Of a DNA stretch of 64,000 nucleotides, positions 42,527 through 51,621 are shown in pieces. Position numbers and translations under genes: made by a program. The notes under the pieces are model-generated. The model searched no databases. It was not told the origin of the DNA and saw nothing but the letters and a program-made list of their open reading frames with translations. Numbering within the stretch: the stretch's first letter is position 1; each line of letters begins with the position of its first letter. This stretch comes from an uncultured Collinsella sp. GTDB taxonomy: Bacteria > Actinomycetota > Coriobacteriia > Coriobacteriales > Coriobacteriaceae. The stretch covers positions 62,001-126,000 of the forward strand of contig CAJJTG010000001.1 in NCBI GenBank assembly GCA_905194675.1, in the 5' to 3' direction.

Positions 42527-44086
42527 ATGGAAACGTTGATTCTCGCCCTGCTCGCGACTCCTTTGGTGTTCTCGCTGGTCATGGCGTTTTTGCCCAAGAA
42601 CACGTCCTATAACGTGTTTGCCGGTCTCAACCTGGTCTCCGTCGCAGCCGTCCTGGTGCTGTCGATTATGACGGCCGGTGACGTCCTTATGAGCGGCGAA
42701 ACCGCGAGCGCTCTTGGCCTGTGGTTCCACCTCGATTCGCTGGGCGCCATCTTTGTGCTGCTCATCGGCTTTATCGGTTTTCTTACGGGGCTGTTCTCGC
42801 TGCCCTATGTAAAGGCCGATATCGAGGAGGGCTCCATGCCCGCCGAGCGCGCCAAGCAGTATTTTGCGCTGTTTAGCCTGTTTGTGTTCACCATGCTGCT
42901 CGCGTGCCTGTCCAACAACATGATCCTCACGTGGGCCGCCGTGGAGGCAACCACGCTTTCCACCGTGTTCCTCGTGGGTATCTACAAGAACAAGACGGCC
43001 CTCGAGGCTTCTTGGAAGTATGCGATGGTCTGCACCGCCGGCGTGGCCTTCGGCCTGTTCGGTACGCTGCTGATCTACGCCAACGCCGCCGACGTGATTC
43101 CCAATGCCCACGAGGCCGCATTCCTGTCGTGCGTGCTGCCGTATGCCGATCAGTTCGACCCGACGCTCATGCGCCTCGCCTTTGCGTTTATCGTGATCGG
43201 TTTTGGCACCAAGGCCGGCCTGTTCCCCATGCACACTTGGCTGCCCGATGCCCACTCCCAGGCCCCGAGCCCTGTCTCGGCCCTGCTCTCGGGCGTGCTG
43301 CTTAAGTGCGCCATGCTTGTGATCATGCGCTTCTACGGCTTTACTATCCAAGCCGTGGGCGCCGAGTATCCGCAACTTTTGCTGCTGATCGTCGGCACGC
43401 TGTCCATTTTGGTGGCGGCGCTTTCGATGTTTCGCCAGGACGACCTCAAGCGCCGCTTTGCGTACTCGTCTGTGGAGAACGTGGGCGTTATCGCCCTGTG
43501 CCTGGGTATCGGTGGCCCGCTGGGTATCGCCGCGGCCCTGCTGCACTGCGTGTTCCACGGCTTTACCAAGACGCTTGCCTTCTGCGTGTCCGGCAACATC
43601 CAGCACGCCTTTGGCACGCGTAGCCTGGCCAAGATCCAGGGCGTCGTCGAGGTTGCACCCGCAACCGCCGCGCTCGCCGTCCTGGCACTGCTCGGTCTTG
43701 GTGCCTTCCCGCCCTTTGGCATGTTTATCTCCGAGTTCCTGACTTTTGTCGCCGGTGTTACCGCCGGTCCCATGTGGCTGGTCGTCGTGGTCGCCCTCGG
43801 TCTTACCGTGGCCATCTCCGCGCTCACCCGTATCGCACTCAAGTCGGTATTCGGCCATGCGCCCCAGGGCATGGGCAAGCATGAGGCCCCGGCGCTCATG
43901 CTTATCCCCGAAATCATCCTGGCTGTCATGATCTTGTGGTTTGGCATCGCCACCCCGCTGCCTCTCGTGCACGGTGTGGAGACCGCGACCGGCATCGTGC
44001 TCGAGCAGAGCACCGAGGAACTTCACGCGACGCCGATGTACCGCGCTGTGTTCGGTACTGAGACCGCTCAGAGCGAGGTGGAGTAA
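42527..44086 (+). CDS. hyfF: Hydrogenase-4 membrane subunit F (NuoM/N-like)
   Basis: The 519-residue third antiporter-like subunit carries AAVEATTLSTVFLVGIY, GTKAGLFPMHTWLPDAHSQAP and RFAYSSVENVGVIALC, with FHGFTKTLAFCVSGN. E. coli HyfF is 526 residues. It begins three bases after hyfE. Together HyfB, HyfD and HyfF give three potential ion channels, which suggests a complex able to conserve energy from formate oxidation coupled to proton reduction. Confidence 0.9.
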   Translation: METLILALLATPLVFSLVMAFLPKNTSYNVFAGLNLVSVAAVLVLSIMTAGDVLMSGETASALGLWFHLDSLGAIFVLLIGFIGFLTGLFSLPYVKADIEEGSMPAERAKQYFALFSLFVFTMLLACLSNNMILTWAAVEATTLSTVFLVGIYKNKTALEASWKYAMVCTAGVAFGLFGTLLIYANAADVIPNAHEAAFLSCVLPYADQFDPTLMRLAFAFIVIGFGTKAGLFPMHTWLPDAHSQAPSPVSALLSGVLLKCAMLVIMRFYGFTIQAVGAEYPQLLLLIVGTLSILVAALSMFRQDDLKRRFAYSSVENVGVIALCLGIGGPLGIAAALLHCVFHGFTKTLAFCVSGNIQHAFGTRSLAKIQGVVEVAPATAALAVLALLGLGAFPPFGMFISEFLTFVAGVTAGPMWLVVVVALGLTVAISALTRIALKSVFGHAPQGMGKHEAPALMLIPEIILAVMILWFGIATPLPLVHGVETATGIVLEQSTEELHATPMYRAVFGTETAQSEVE

Positions 44087-44089
44087 CGA

Positions 44090-45862
44090 ATGATTGAAAC
44101 TGAGAACAAGGTGTATGCCCGTCGCTGCGAGAGCCATGTCGAGGCCCTGCGCCGCGCCGTTCCGGGCTGCATCGAGAAGGTCGAGTGGCAGTGCGAGGAC
44201 CAGCTGACGATCACCGTCAAGCAGGACAAGCTGCCCGAGGCCGTCCACTACCTGTATTACGAGCGCTACGGCTGGATTCCCGTAATCATCGGCAACGACG
44301 AGCGCAGTCTGTGCGGTCGCTACGCCGTGTACTACGTCATCTCCATGGAGGGGGAGGACCCCGGCTGGGTGACCGTGCGCACCGAGGTCGATCCCGCCAA
44401 GATGACGTTCCCGTCCGTGACGCCGTTCGTCCCCGCCTGCGTGTGGGGCGAGCGCGAGCTGCGCGACATGTTCGGCCTGATCCCCGAGGGTCTGCCCGAT
44501 CGTCGTCGCCTGGTGCTGCCCGACGATTGGCCCAGTGGCCTGTACCCGCTGCGCAAGGACTCCATGGACTACCGCTTCCGTCCCGCTCCCGCGAGTGACA
44601 TGGAAAACTACGAGTTCTTGGCCGATACCAAGGGCAAGGAGACGACGCTTGTCCCCATGGGCCCGTTGCACATTACCTCCGACGAGCCCGGCCACTTCCG
44701 CCTGTTCGTTGAGGGCGAGACGATCGTCGACGCCGACTACCGTCTGTTCTACGTGCACCGCGGCATGGAGAAGGTCGCCGAGACGCGCCTGAACTATGAC
44801 GCCGTGACGTTCCTCGCCGACCGCATCTGCGGCATCTGCGGCTGCGCCCACTCGGTGGCCTATGCCGAGGCCGTCGAGCGTGCCCAGGGCATCCATGTCC
44901 CGCCGCGCGCCCAGTACATCCGCGCCATCATGCTCGAGGTCGAGCGTCTGCACTCGCATCTGCTCAATATTGGCCTGGCGTCGCACTACACGGGCTTCGA
45001 CTCCGGCTTCCAGCAGTTCTTCCGCGTCCGCGAGAAGTCCATGGACCTGGCCGAGAAGCTCTCCGGTCACCGCAAGACCTACGGCCTTAACGTGATCGGC
45101 GGCGTGCGTCGCGACATTTTGGCCGAGCAGAAGCTCTCCACGCTCACGACCATCCACCAGCTGCGCTCCGAGGTTCAGGAGCTCGTCGACGTCTTGCTCT
45201 CCACGCCCAACTTTATTGAGCGTACGAGTGGCATTGGCATCTTGGACCGCAAGATCGCACGCGACTTCTCGCCGGTCGGCCCGCTCATGCGTGGCTCGGG
45301 CTATGCCCGCGACGTGCGTTTTGACCATCCCTTCGACGGCTACGCCGATCCGGACGTCCAAAAGATGCACGCCGCTACGGCCGACACCTGCGATGCCTTC
45401 GGCCGTACCGCCGTTCGCATCCAGGAGGTCTACGATTCGATCGACATGATCGAGACCATGCTCGAGAACTGCCCGTCGGGCCCCATCCTCACCACGGATT
45501 GGGAGTACACCCCGCACAAGTACGCCATCGGCGCCACCGAGGCGCCGCGCGGCGAGGACGTGCATTGGGCCATGCTCGGCAACAACCAGAAGTGCTACCG
45601 CTGGCGCGCCAAGGCCGCCACGTACAGCAACTGGCCGGTCCTGCGCTACATGTTCCGCGGCAACACCGTGGGCGACGCGGCGCTGATCGTCGGCTCGCTC
45701 GACCCGTGCTACTCCTGCACCGACCGCGTGACGGTGACCGATGTCGCCGCCAAGCGCGACCACGTGCTCGACAAGGAGCAGTTCGAGAACGTCTGGCGCG
45801 ACAAGTCGCCGCTTGCGGGCGAGGGCACCATGGCCGCTCCGCTCGATGAGGAGGCGCTCTAA
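44090..45862 (+). CDS. hyfG: Hydrogenase-4 large subunit (NuoC-NuoD fusion type)
   Basis: The 590-residue protein fuses an N-terminal NuoC-like domain (RDMFGLIPEGLPDRRRL) to the [NiFe]-hydrogenase large subunit. The metal-binding motifs are RICGICGCAHS near residue 245 and DPCYSCTDR near residue 540, giving the four nickel-iron cysteines. Here protons are reduced to H2. There is no long C-terminal extension after the last cysteine motif beyond about 45 residues. The start is three bases after hyfF. Confidence 0.94.
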   Translation: MIETENKVYARRCESHVEALRRAVPGCIEKVEWQCEDQLTITVKQDKLPEAVHYLYYERYGWIPVIIGNDERSLCGRYAVYYVISMEGEDPGWVTVRTEVDPAKMTFPSVTPFVPACVWGERELRDMFGLIPEGLPDRRRLVLPDDWPSGLYPLRKDSMDYRFRPAPASDMENYEFLADTKGKETTLVPMGPLHITSDEPGHFRLFVEGETIVDADYRLFYVHRGMEKVAETRLNYDAVTFLADRICGICGCAHSVAYAEAVERAQGIHVPPRAQYIRAIMLEVERLHSHLLNIGLASHYTGFDSGFQQFFRVREKSMDLAEKLSGHRKTYGLNVIGGVRRDILAEQKLSTLTTIHQLRSEVQELVDVLLSTPNFIERTSGIGILDRKIARDFSPVGPLMRGSGYARDVRFDHPFDGYADPDVQKMHAATADTCDAFGRTAVRIQEVYDSIDMIETMLENCPSGPILTTDWEYTPHKYAIGATEAPRGEDVHWAMLGNNQKCYRWRAKAATYSNWPVLRYMFRGNTVGDAALIVGSLDPCYSCTDRVTVTDVAAKRDHVLDKEQFENVWRDKSPLAGEGTMAAPLDEEAL

Positions 45863-45863
45863 T

Positions 45864-46580
45864 ATGCTGAAGCTTTGGAAGGTTAACGCCAAGGCCGGCG
45901 ACGCGACGGTCAAGTACCCGTTTGCGCCGTTTCCCACCAACAAGGATATGCGCGGCAAGCCCGAGCACAACGCGGAGCTCTGCATCGCCTGCGGTGCCTG
46001 CGGCGTGGCGTGCCCGGCCGATGCCATTCGCATGGACACCGACCTTGCGGCCGATACCATCACCTGGTCGATCGACTACGGTCGCTGCATCTTTTGCGGC
46101 CGCTGCGAGGAAGCCTGCCCCATGGAGGCCATCAAGCTCACCGAGGAGTTTGAGCTGGCCGTCATGAGCAAGGACGACCTCACCAGCAAGAGCGTCTACA
46201 CGCTCGAGCACTGCTCGCGTTGCGGCAAGCCGTTTGCCCCGCACAAGGAGATCGACTACGCCAAGCGCCTGCTGCAAAAGGCCGGCGGCATGGAGGCCGA
46301 GCAGGCCGCCCGTACCGTCGGCATGTGCCAGGAGTGCAAGCGCGAGCTCGACGCCCTGCGCGCCGCCTCGGCCGTCAAGACCGGCAACGCGCGCGGCATG
46401 GCTGCCAACGAGACGCTTGCGTCCGGTGAGCCCCAGGGCCCCGGCATGGAGTATCTGGGCGGCCACGGCGTGAACCCGGAGTATGTCGACCGCGAGCTCA
46501 ACCCCGATGCGCCCGAGATCCCCGCTGGACCTGCACCGGTCGAGGGCATCATCATGGATTTTGATACGAAGGAGGAGTAA
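45864..46580 (+). CDS. hyfH: Hydrogenase-4 4Fe-4S subunit H (NuoI-like)
   Basis: The 238-residue protein has two [4Fe-4S] motifs, CIACGACGVACP and CIFCGRCEEACP. They are followed by a second metal-binding pattern as in HycF/HyfH: CSRCGKPFAPHKEIDYAK with a later CQECK. It is about 55 residues longer than E. coli HyfH because of a C-terminal tail rich in Gly, Pro and Glu. It relays electrons toward the small subunit. The ATG at 45864 follows GATGAGGAGG at the end of hyfG, one base beyond the stop. Confidence 0.9.
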   Translation: MLKLWKVNAKAGDATVKYPFAPFPTNKDMRGKPEHNAELCIACGACGVACPADAIRMDTDLAADTITWSIDYGRCIFCGRCEEACPMEAIKLTEEFELAVMSKDDLTSKSVYTLEHCSRCGKPFAPHKEIDYAKRLLQKAGGMEAEQAARTVGMCQECKRELDALRAASAVKTGNARGMAANETLASGEPQGPGMEYLGGHGVNPEYVDRELNPDAPEIPAGPAPVEGIIMDFDTKEE

Positions 46581-46582
46581 CC

Positions 46583-47365
46583 ATGGCCGAACCCACGCTT
46601 TTGCCCGAGCGGCTTCAGTACCGCCCGACCAAGATCGAGCTCGACGAGAGCATCGAGAAGGCCAAGGCGACCCTTCTTAAGAAGATCAAGCGCTCGGTGT
46701 ACGTCTACCGTGTTGACTGCGGCGGCTGCAACGGCTGCGAGATCGAGATCTTCGGTTCCATCACGCCTGTCTTCGACGTCGAGCGTTTTGGCATCAAGGT
46801 CGTGCCCTCGCCCCGTCACGCCGATGTGCTGTTGTACACCGGCGCCGTGACGCGTGCCATGCGCATGCCGGCCCTGCGCGCCTTTGAGGCCGCGCCCGAT
46901 CCCAAGATCGTGGTGTCCTATGGTGCGTGCGGCTGCACCGGTGGCATCTTCTACGACAACTACTGCGTCTGGGGCGGCACGGACAAGATTCTGCCGGTCG
47001 ATGTCTACATCCCCGGCTGCCCGCCCAGCCCTGCGCAGACCATCTACGGCTTTGCTATGGCGCTCGGTCTGCTGGACCAAAAGCTCCATGCCGAGACCAC
47101 GGTGGAGGCCGCCGGCGAGCAGGCCGATATCCTGCACCCCGGCGTGCCGTACAAGCTGCGTGTTGCCATCGAGCGCGAGGCTCGCGCCATGAGCGGCTAC
47201 CGTTATGGCCGCGACCTGGCCAACGAGTTTATGGATACGCTCGAGGGCGCGCCCAAGGGCGATATCCGCGGTGCCATGGCGCTGCTCATCGACAAGCAGG
47301 ACGATCCGCGCCGCGTCGAGGTGTACTCGGCACTGCAGGATCTGGTGCTGGCCGGAGGTCGCTAG
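46583..47365 (+). CDS. hyfI: Hydrogenase-4 small subunit (NuoB-like)
   Basis: The 260-residue NuoB-type protein contains CGGCNGCEIEIFG, a later YGACGCTGGIFYD and IPGCPPSPAQTIYG. These are the cysteines of the proximal [4Fe-4S] cluster next to the NiFe site. A C-terminal arm of about 75 residues follows. It starts three bases after hyfH, after GGAGGAG. Confidence 0.93.
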   Translation: MAEPTLLPERLQYRPTKIELDESIEKAKATLLKKIKRSVYVYRVDCGGCNGCEIEIFGSITPVFDVERFGIKVVPSPRHADVLLYTGAVTRAMRMPALRAFEAAPDPKIVVSYGACGCTGGIFYDNYCVWGGTDKILPVDVYIPGCPPSPAQTIYGFAMALGLLDQKLHAETTVEAAGEQADILHPGVPYKLRVAIEREARAMSGYRYGRDLANEFMDTLEGAPKGDIRGAMALLIDKQDDPRRVEVYSALQDLVLAGGR

Positions 47366-47947
47366 ATGGAGCTCACGGACCGCTCTGGTTACTTTGCGGG
47401 CCCCGGCATGCTCGGCGGCTCCTTTGGCGATGCCTCGCGCGCAAGCGACGAGGCTGCCGAGGGCGTCGCCGACCCTTGCCTGGGCCATGCGCCCGACCAG
47501 GTGGTCTTTTACGAGCTCACACGTAAGTTTGTGGAGACCGAGGAAGACGTTCCCCAGGAGGCCTGCGACGTGCTGTACTACACGCTCGCCGTGGGCCACC
47601 ACACCGGCGTGCTCGACTGCTTTGAGCCGCGCCTGTCGGTGCCGGTGGATGTGTTCTATTCGCTCGTCGACGCGCTGCCGGAGGGGGAGGCCAAGACCAA
47701 GTTTGAGGCCATCCGCTCCTTTGGCGAGTGCCAGCTCGACAAGGCGGCGGTGCCGTCGCTGCTCGAGGCCTGCGATGCGCTGCTCGACGAGCGCGGTTTT
47801 CGCGGGTCGGCCAAGGCCGGCATCTCGGTGTTCGACGACGACTTTGGCTTGCATGCCCAGCAGGTCGCGTTTCTGATGAAGTTTCGCGATCTGGTGGAGC
47901 GCGTGCGCGATGTGTCGGGCGTGTATCTGACGGGGAGGTTGCAGTAA
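47366..47947 (+). CDS. hyfJ: Formate hydrogenlyase assembly protein, HycH/HyfJ family
   Basis: The 193-residue protein begins right after the hyfI stop and overlaps the protease gene by one base. It resembles HycH/HyfJ in VVFYELTRKFVET and VMFYTL-like YYTLAVGHHTGVLDCF segments. These proteins are needed to mature the large subunit but are not part of the final complex. E. coli HyfJ is shorter (137), so this one has additional N-terminal and C-terminal sequence. The family call is moderate and leans on gene order. Confidence 0.72.
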   Translation: MELTDRSGYFAGPGMLGGSFGDASRASDEAAEGVADPCLGHAPDQVVFYELTRKFVETEEDVPQEACDVLYYTLAVGHHTGVLDCFEPRLSVPVDVFYSLVDALPEGEAKTKFEAIRSFGECQLDKAAVPSLLEACDALLDERGFRGSAKAGISVFDDDFGLHAQQVAFLMKFRDLVERVRDVSGVYLTGRLQ

Positions 47948-48450
47948 TGGGTTGCGTTGTGGATGGACGTTTGAACGGCGCCCCGTTTGCGGGCATCGTG
48001 CTCACGGCGGGAAGCGTGCTGCGTGCCGACGATGCCGCCGGCCCCGTGCTCTCCAAAAAGATGGAGGACGCGCCCATCGCCGGTTGGTACACAATCGACG
48101 GCGGCCAAACGCCCGAGGATGACATCATCGAGGTCAAGCGCGAGCGTCCGCCGCGTCTGGTCTTGGTCGATGCCGCCGACATGGCGCTGCCCGTCGGGTC
48201 CATCCGTTTGCTTGACAAGCGCGATGTGGCCCGCAAGTCGATGTTCACCACGCATTCGCTTCCTTTGTCGATTCTGATCGAAGAGATTGAGCAATCGTGC
48301 GATGATATCGTCTTCGTCGGGATTCAGCCGGGCGACACGGAGTTCTACAACCCCATGTCCCCGGAAGTCTTTGACGCCGTCGACGCCGTGTACGACGCCG
48401 TGGCCGCCAACGACTTTTCCCACTTTGTCCGCTTGGGGCAAGAGCAGTAG
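47947..48450 (+). CDS. hycI: Hydrogenase maturation protease (HycI-like)
   Basis: The 167-residue protein matches the HycI/HybD endopeptidase fold: VLTAGSVLRADDAAGPVLS at the start, with the nickel-sensing acidic residues, VLVDAADMALPVGSIR in the middle and HSLPLSILIEEIE. It trims the C-terminus of HyfG after nickel insertion. The ATG overlaps the preceding stop (TAATG). Confidence 0.9.
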   Translation: MGCVVDGRLNGAPFAGIVLTAGSVLRADDAAGPVLSKKMEDAPIAGWYTIDGGQTPEDDIIEVKRERPPRLVLVDAADMALPVGSIRLLDKRDVARKSMFTTHSLPLSILIEEIEQSCDDIVFVGIQPGDTEFYNPMSPEVFDAVDAVYDAVAANDFSHFVRLGQEQ

Positions 48451-48489
48451 GAGCACTTGTTCCATTTTGTTAGGAAAGAAGTGATTGAC

Positions 48490-49329
48490 ATGGCAGATTC
48501 CAAGGTGGAGTATCCCGCTCCCGATTGCCTGGCACCCGCCGCGATCGAGGCCAAGACCGAGGCCGCCGGCGTGACCAAGGCCAACCTGCCGGTCGCTAAG
48601 GCCTTTCTGTTGGCAATGTTCGCCGGTGCGTTCATTGCCTTCGGCGGTCTGTTCTTTACGGTGTTTTTGAGCGACAACACGCTGGGCTGGGGTGCCCAGC
48701 GCGTCGTGGGCGGCCTGTGCTTTTGCCTGGGCCTGGTGCTGGTACTGGTGTGCGGCGCCGAGCTGTTTACCGGCAATTCGCTTATGGTCTGTGCGCTCAA
48801 GAGCAAAAAGATCACCCTGGCTCAGATGCTCAAGGCCTGGGTCGTCGTGTGGGTCGGCAATTTTGTCGGTGCCCTGTTCATCGTCTTTTTGGTGTACATG
48901 GCCGGCATTTACAAGCTCAACGGCGGGGCGGTCGCCAATTCCATGGTGAGCGTCGCCGCCGGCAAGGTGACGATCGACTGGGTGACGATCTTCTTCCGCG
49001 GCATCCTGTGCAACATTTTTGTGTGCCTGGCCGTGTGGATCGGTACCGCCGGCAAGACCGTGGTCGATAAGGTCGTGGGCATTCTGCTGCCCATTGCCGC
49101 GTTTGTGGCCTGCGGTTTTGAGCACTGCGTTGCCAACATGTACTTTTTGCCCATGGGGGCCGTGATGCACGCGTGCGGCTACGGTGCCGACGTCGCCGGC
49201 GCCGATGCACTCAACGCCGCGGGCATTGCGTTTAACCTGTCCGCCGCCACGCTGGGCAACATCGTGGGCGGCGCGGTTCTGGTTGCGCTCGGCTACTGGT
49301 TTATCTACGCCAAGAAGTCCGAGGCGTAA
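48490..49329 (+). CDS. focA: Formate/nitrite channel protein
   Basis: The 279-residue six-helix protein of the FNT family has FAGAFIAFGGLFF, VCGAELFTGNSLM, VGNFVGALFIV and the FEHCVANMYFLPMG loop. It moves formate across the membrane and so supplies or vents the substrate of the FHL complex. It occupies the same place as focB at the end of the E. coli hyf operon. AGGAAAGAAG lies about ten bases before the ATG. A terminator follows. Confidence 0.92.
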   Translation: MADSKVEYPAPDCLAPAAIEAKTEAAGVTKANLPVAKAFLLAMFAGAFIAFGGLFFTVFLSDNTLGWGAQRVVGGLCFCLGLVLVLVCGAELFTGNSLMVCALKSKKITLAQMLKAWVVVWVGNFVGALFIVFLVYMAGIYKLNGGAVANSMVSVAAGKVTIDWVTIFFRGILCNIFVCLAVWIGTAGKTVVDKVVGILLPIAAFVACGFEHCVANMYFLPMGAVMHACGYGADVAGADALNAAGIAFNLSAATLGNIVGGAVLVALGYWFIYAKKSEA

Positions 49330-49351
49330 GGTACCGTCTGTTTGACGTCGG

Positions 49352-49387
49352 GCCTCCCGCGGGGCGTTGCCGTGCGGGAGGCTTTTT
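49352..49387 (+). terminator. Terminator after the hyf-focA cluster
   Basis: GCCTCCCGC (49352-49360) pairs with GCGGGAGGC (49374-49382), followed by TTTTT. Confidence 0.88.
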
Positions 49388-49451
49388 GGGCCTGGGGCCC
49401 GTTGCCGGGCTGTTGGCCTGTTCTGTTTGGCTGGTGAAAGGGGTAATCGAG

Positions 49452-51569
49452 ATGGCATCTGCTGTGAAGCGTGACGGTCGCGCCGTGGTGACCACATGCG
49501 GGGGATGCTATGCCGATTGCGCCTTTGCGGCACGCGTTGAGGACGGTCGTGTGGTGGCCGAGTTGCCGGTGCCGGGGCATCCATGCGCGGCGCGTGCCCT
49601 GTGCGCCCGCGGGCGGCATCGCCTGTCCATGCCGTTTGATGAGCGCGATCGGATTTTGCATCCCATGCGCCGCCGAGCTGATGGCTCGGGGTTTGATGCG
49701 ATTTCCTGGGATGAGGCGTTTGCCCAGATTGCCGAGTGTCTTTTGGGGATTGTTGACGAGCGCGGGCCCCGTGCGCTGGGCATGACGCTCGGCGTGCCCT
49801 CGTTCGACCGCTACTGGGGCTATCGTCTTATGCACGCGCTGGGTTCGCCCAACGTGTACGGTGCCGACGGTGCCTGCGAGGTAAGCCGACTTACCGGCTG
49901 GGAGCACAGCCTGGGCTACAGTCCCGCCTCCGACCTGGCGCATACCGATTGCATTATGTACCTGGGGCGTTCCATTGTCGATTCGTCGACGATGGGGGCC
50001 GTTGACGCGCTCAACGATGCCCGTCGCCGTGGGGCGAAGATCATCGTTGTTGACCCCCGGCGCAGCGGCTCGGCTGCACTTGCCGACCGCTGGTTGCGCG
50101 TGCGCCCGGGCTGCGACTTGGCGCTGCTGTTGGGTATTGCGCATGTCTTGATTGCCGAGGACCTGTATGACCACGAGTTCGTGACCCGCTATACCACGGG
50201 TTTTGACGAGCTGGCGCAGGCGGCCCGTGCTTGGACGCCCGAGTGGGCCGAGTCGATGTGCGACGTGCCGGCCGCAGAGATCGCCGCCACGGCGCGCGAT
50301 CTAGCTGCGGCCGCGCCTGCTGCCGTGGTGGACGCCGGCTTTCATGGCGGCATTGGCATCGCGTATGCCAATAGCACCCAGACCGCGCGCGCTATCTGCT
50401 TGGTCGATGTGCTGCTGGGCTGTATTGGACATGTGGGCGGCGCGCTCAATCCACCCACACCGCTTGCGCTGGGCGACCTTGATCCCGCACGCTTTGCGAC
50501 GCCGCCGGTGTCGCGCATGTCCAAGCTGGGATCCGAGCGCTATCCACTGGTCGATCCGGTGCGCGGCCTGTGTACGACCATCGGTCAGTCGATTCTTGCC
50601 GGCGATTTGCGTGGGCTCATCGTCTATGCCAGTAACCCCGGTGCGGGCTATGGTAATGCACAAGCTTGGTTGGGTATTTTGCAGCAGCTCGACTTGCTCG
50701 TGACGATTGATATTCGCTGGTCCGAGACGGCGCGTGCTTCTGACTTCGTGCTGCCCGACGTGACGTATCTGGAAGCCGACCGCGGCGTGGGCACGGTCGT
50801 GGGCGCCAACGATTCGCGGGTGTTCTACCGCAACGCCGTGCTGCCTGTGCAGCATGACGACACACGTCCCGGTCGGGAGATTTTTGCCGGTCTGGCGCAG
50901 GCGTGTGGCGCGGGCGAGTACTTCCAGTTTACGTCTGACGATCTGGCGGCTGCCCAGGTGGCGCCTTTTGGGATCAATCTGGATGAGCTCAAGGAGCGCG
51001 GCTGGGCCGACACGGGTGTTGCGTTGCCGTCGCGTACGGGCGAGCCGGCGATTCCCTTGGATGGCGGCAAAATTGCGCTGGCAAGCGACGTATGGGAACG
51101 AGCCGGTCTGGGTCGTGTGCCCAACTGGATCGCTCCCATGGTGGAGCCTGGCCCGGGGATGTTTCGCCTCATTAGCGGCAACCGTCCCTTTGAGTCGCAT
51201 ACCTCGCGAAGGCTTGCAGCCCAAGGTGCCGCTGAGGCTGGGTCGGACCTGGATGCCGTGCAGATGAATGCCGATGCTGCTGCGCACATGGGCATCGCCG
51301 ACGGCGAGATCGTCGAACTCGTGAGCGATATGGGCCGCGACCGCGCGCGTGTGGAGACGACGCCGTATCTGCATCCGGCGTGCATCTTCACCTCGGCCGC
51401 CCCCGGTGGGCGTTCGTTTGACGCCGATGCCGGTGGCGCTCAAGGCTTGGGCGTGGGCCCGCTCGACCATACGCCGTTGCGTTGGGACCCGTTGACGGGT
51501 GCCGCGCTCACCCAGGAAAACGCCGTTCGCGTGGAAAAGATCGCGGCGCGCGGGGATAATGACAAGTAA
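49452..51569 (+). CDS. Orphan molybdopterin oxidoreductase, DMSO reductase family
   Basis: This 705-residue member of the DMSO reductase family begins with a [4Fe-4S] motif CGGCYADC plus a downstream cysteine. Other signatures are YGADGACEVSR, whose cysteine is the likely molybdenum ligand, GAKIIVVDPRRSGSAALAD and LIVYASNPGAGYGNAQ. It resembles the catalytic subunits of polysulfide, thiosulfate and related reductases more than FdhF. There is no twin-arginine signal, so it should be cytoplasmic. No iron-sulfur or membrane partner gene lies beside it. The substrate is unknown. AAAGGGG precedes the ATG. Confidence 0.82.
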   Translation: MASAVKRDGRAVVTTCGGCYADCAFAARVEDGRVVAELPVPGHPCAARALCARGRHRLSMPFDERDRILHPMRRRADGSGFDAISWDEAFAQIAECLLGIVDERGPRALGMTLGVPSFDRYWGYRLMHALGSPNVYGADGACEVSRLTGWEHSLGYSPASDLAHTDCIMYLGRSIVDSSTMGAVDALNDARRRGAKIIVVDPRRSGSAALADRWLRVRPGCDLALLLGIAHVLIAEDLYDHEFVTRYTTGFDELAQAARAWTPEWAESMCDVPAAEIAATARDLAAAAPAAVVDAGFHGGIGIAYANSTQTARAICLVDVLLGCIGHVGGALNPPTPLALGDLDPARFATPPVSRMSKLGSERYPLVDPVRGLCTTIGQSILAGDLRGLIVYASNPGAGYGNAQAWLGILQQLDLLVTIDIRWSETARASDFVLPDVTYLEADRGVGTVVGANDSRVFYRNAVLPVQHDDTRPGREIFAGLAQACGAGEYFQFTSDDLAAAQVAPFGINLDELKERGWADTGVALPSRTGEPAIPLDGGKIALASDVWERAGLGRVPNWIAPMVEPGPGMFRLISGNRPFESHTSRRLAAQGAAEAGSDLDAVQMNADAAAHMGIADGEIVELVSDMGRDRARVETTPYLHPACIFTSAAPGGRSFDADAGGAQGLGVGPLDHTPLRWDPLTGAALTQENAVRVEKIAARGDNDK

Positions 51570-51621
51570 TTGACTCAGCTGATGTATTCGACTGATCCAC
51601 GTTTCTTTTGAAAGGCCGCAC

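Noticed and set aside
41936..46063. A very long open frame (1,375 codons) on the minus strand across hyfE-hyfH
   Set aside because: It is antisense to well-conserved hydrogenase genes. Its product is compositionally skewed with no recognisable domain, a common effect of codon bias in high-GC genes.
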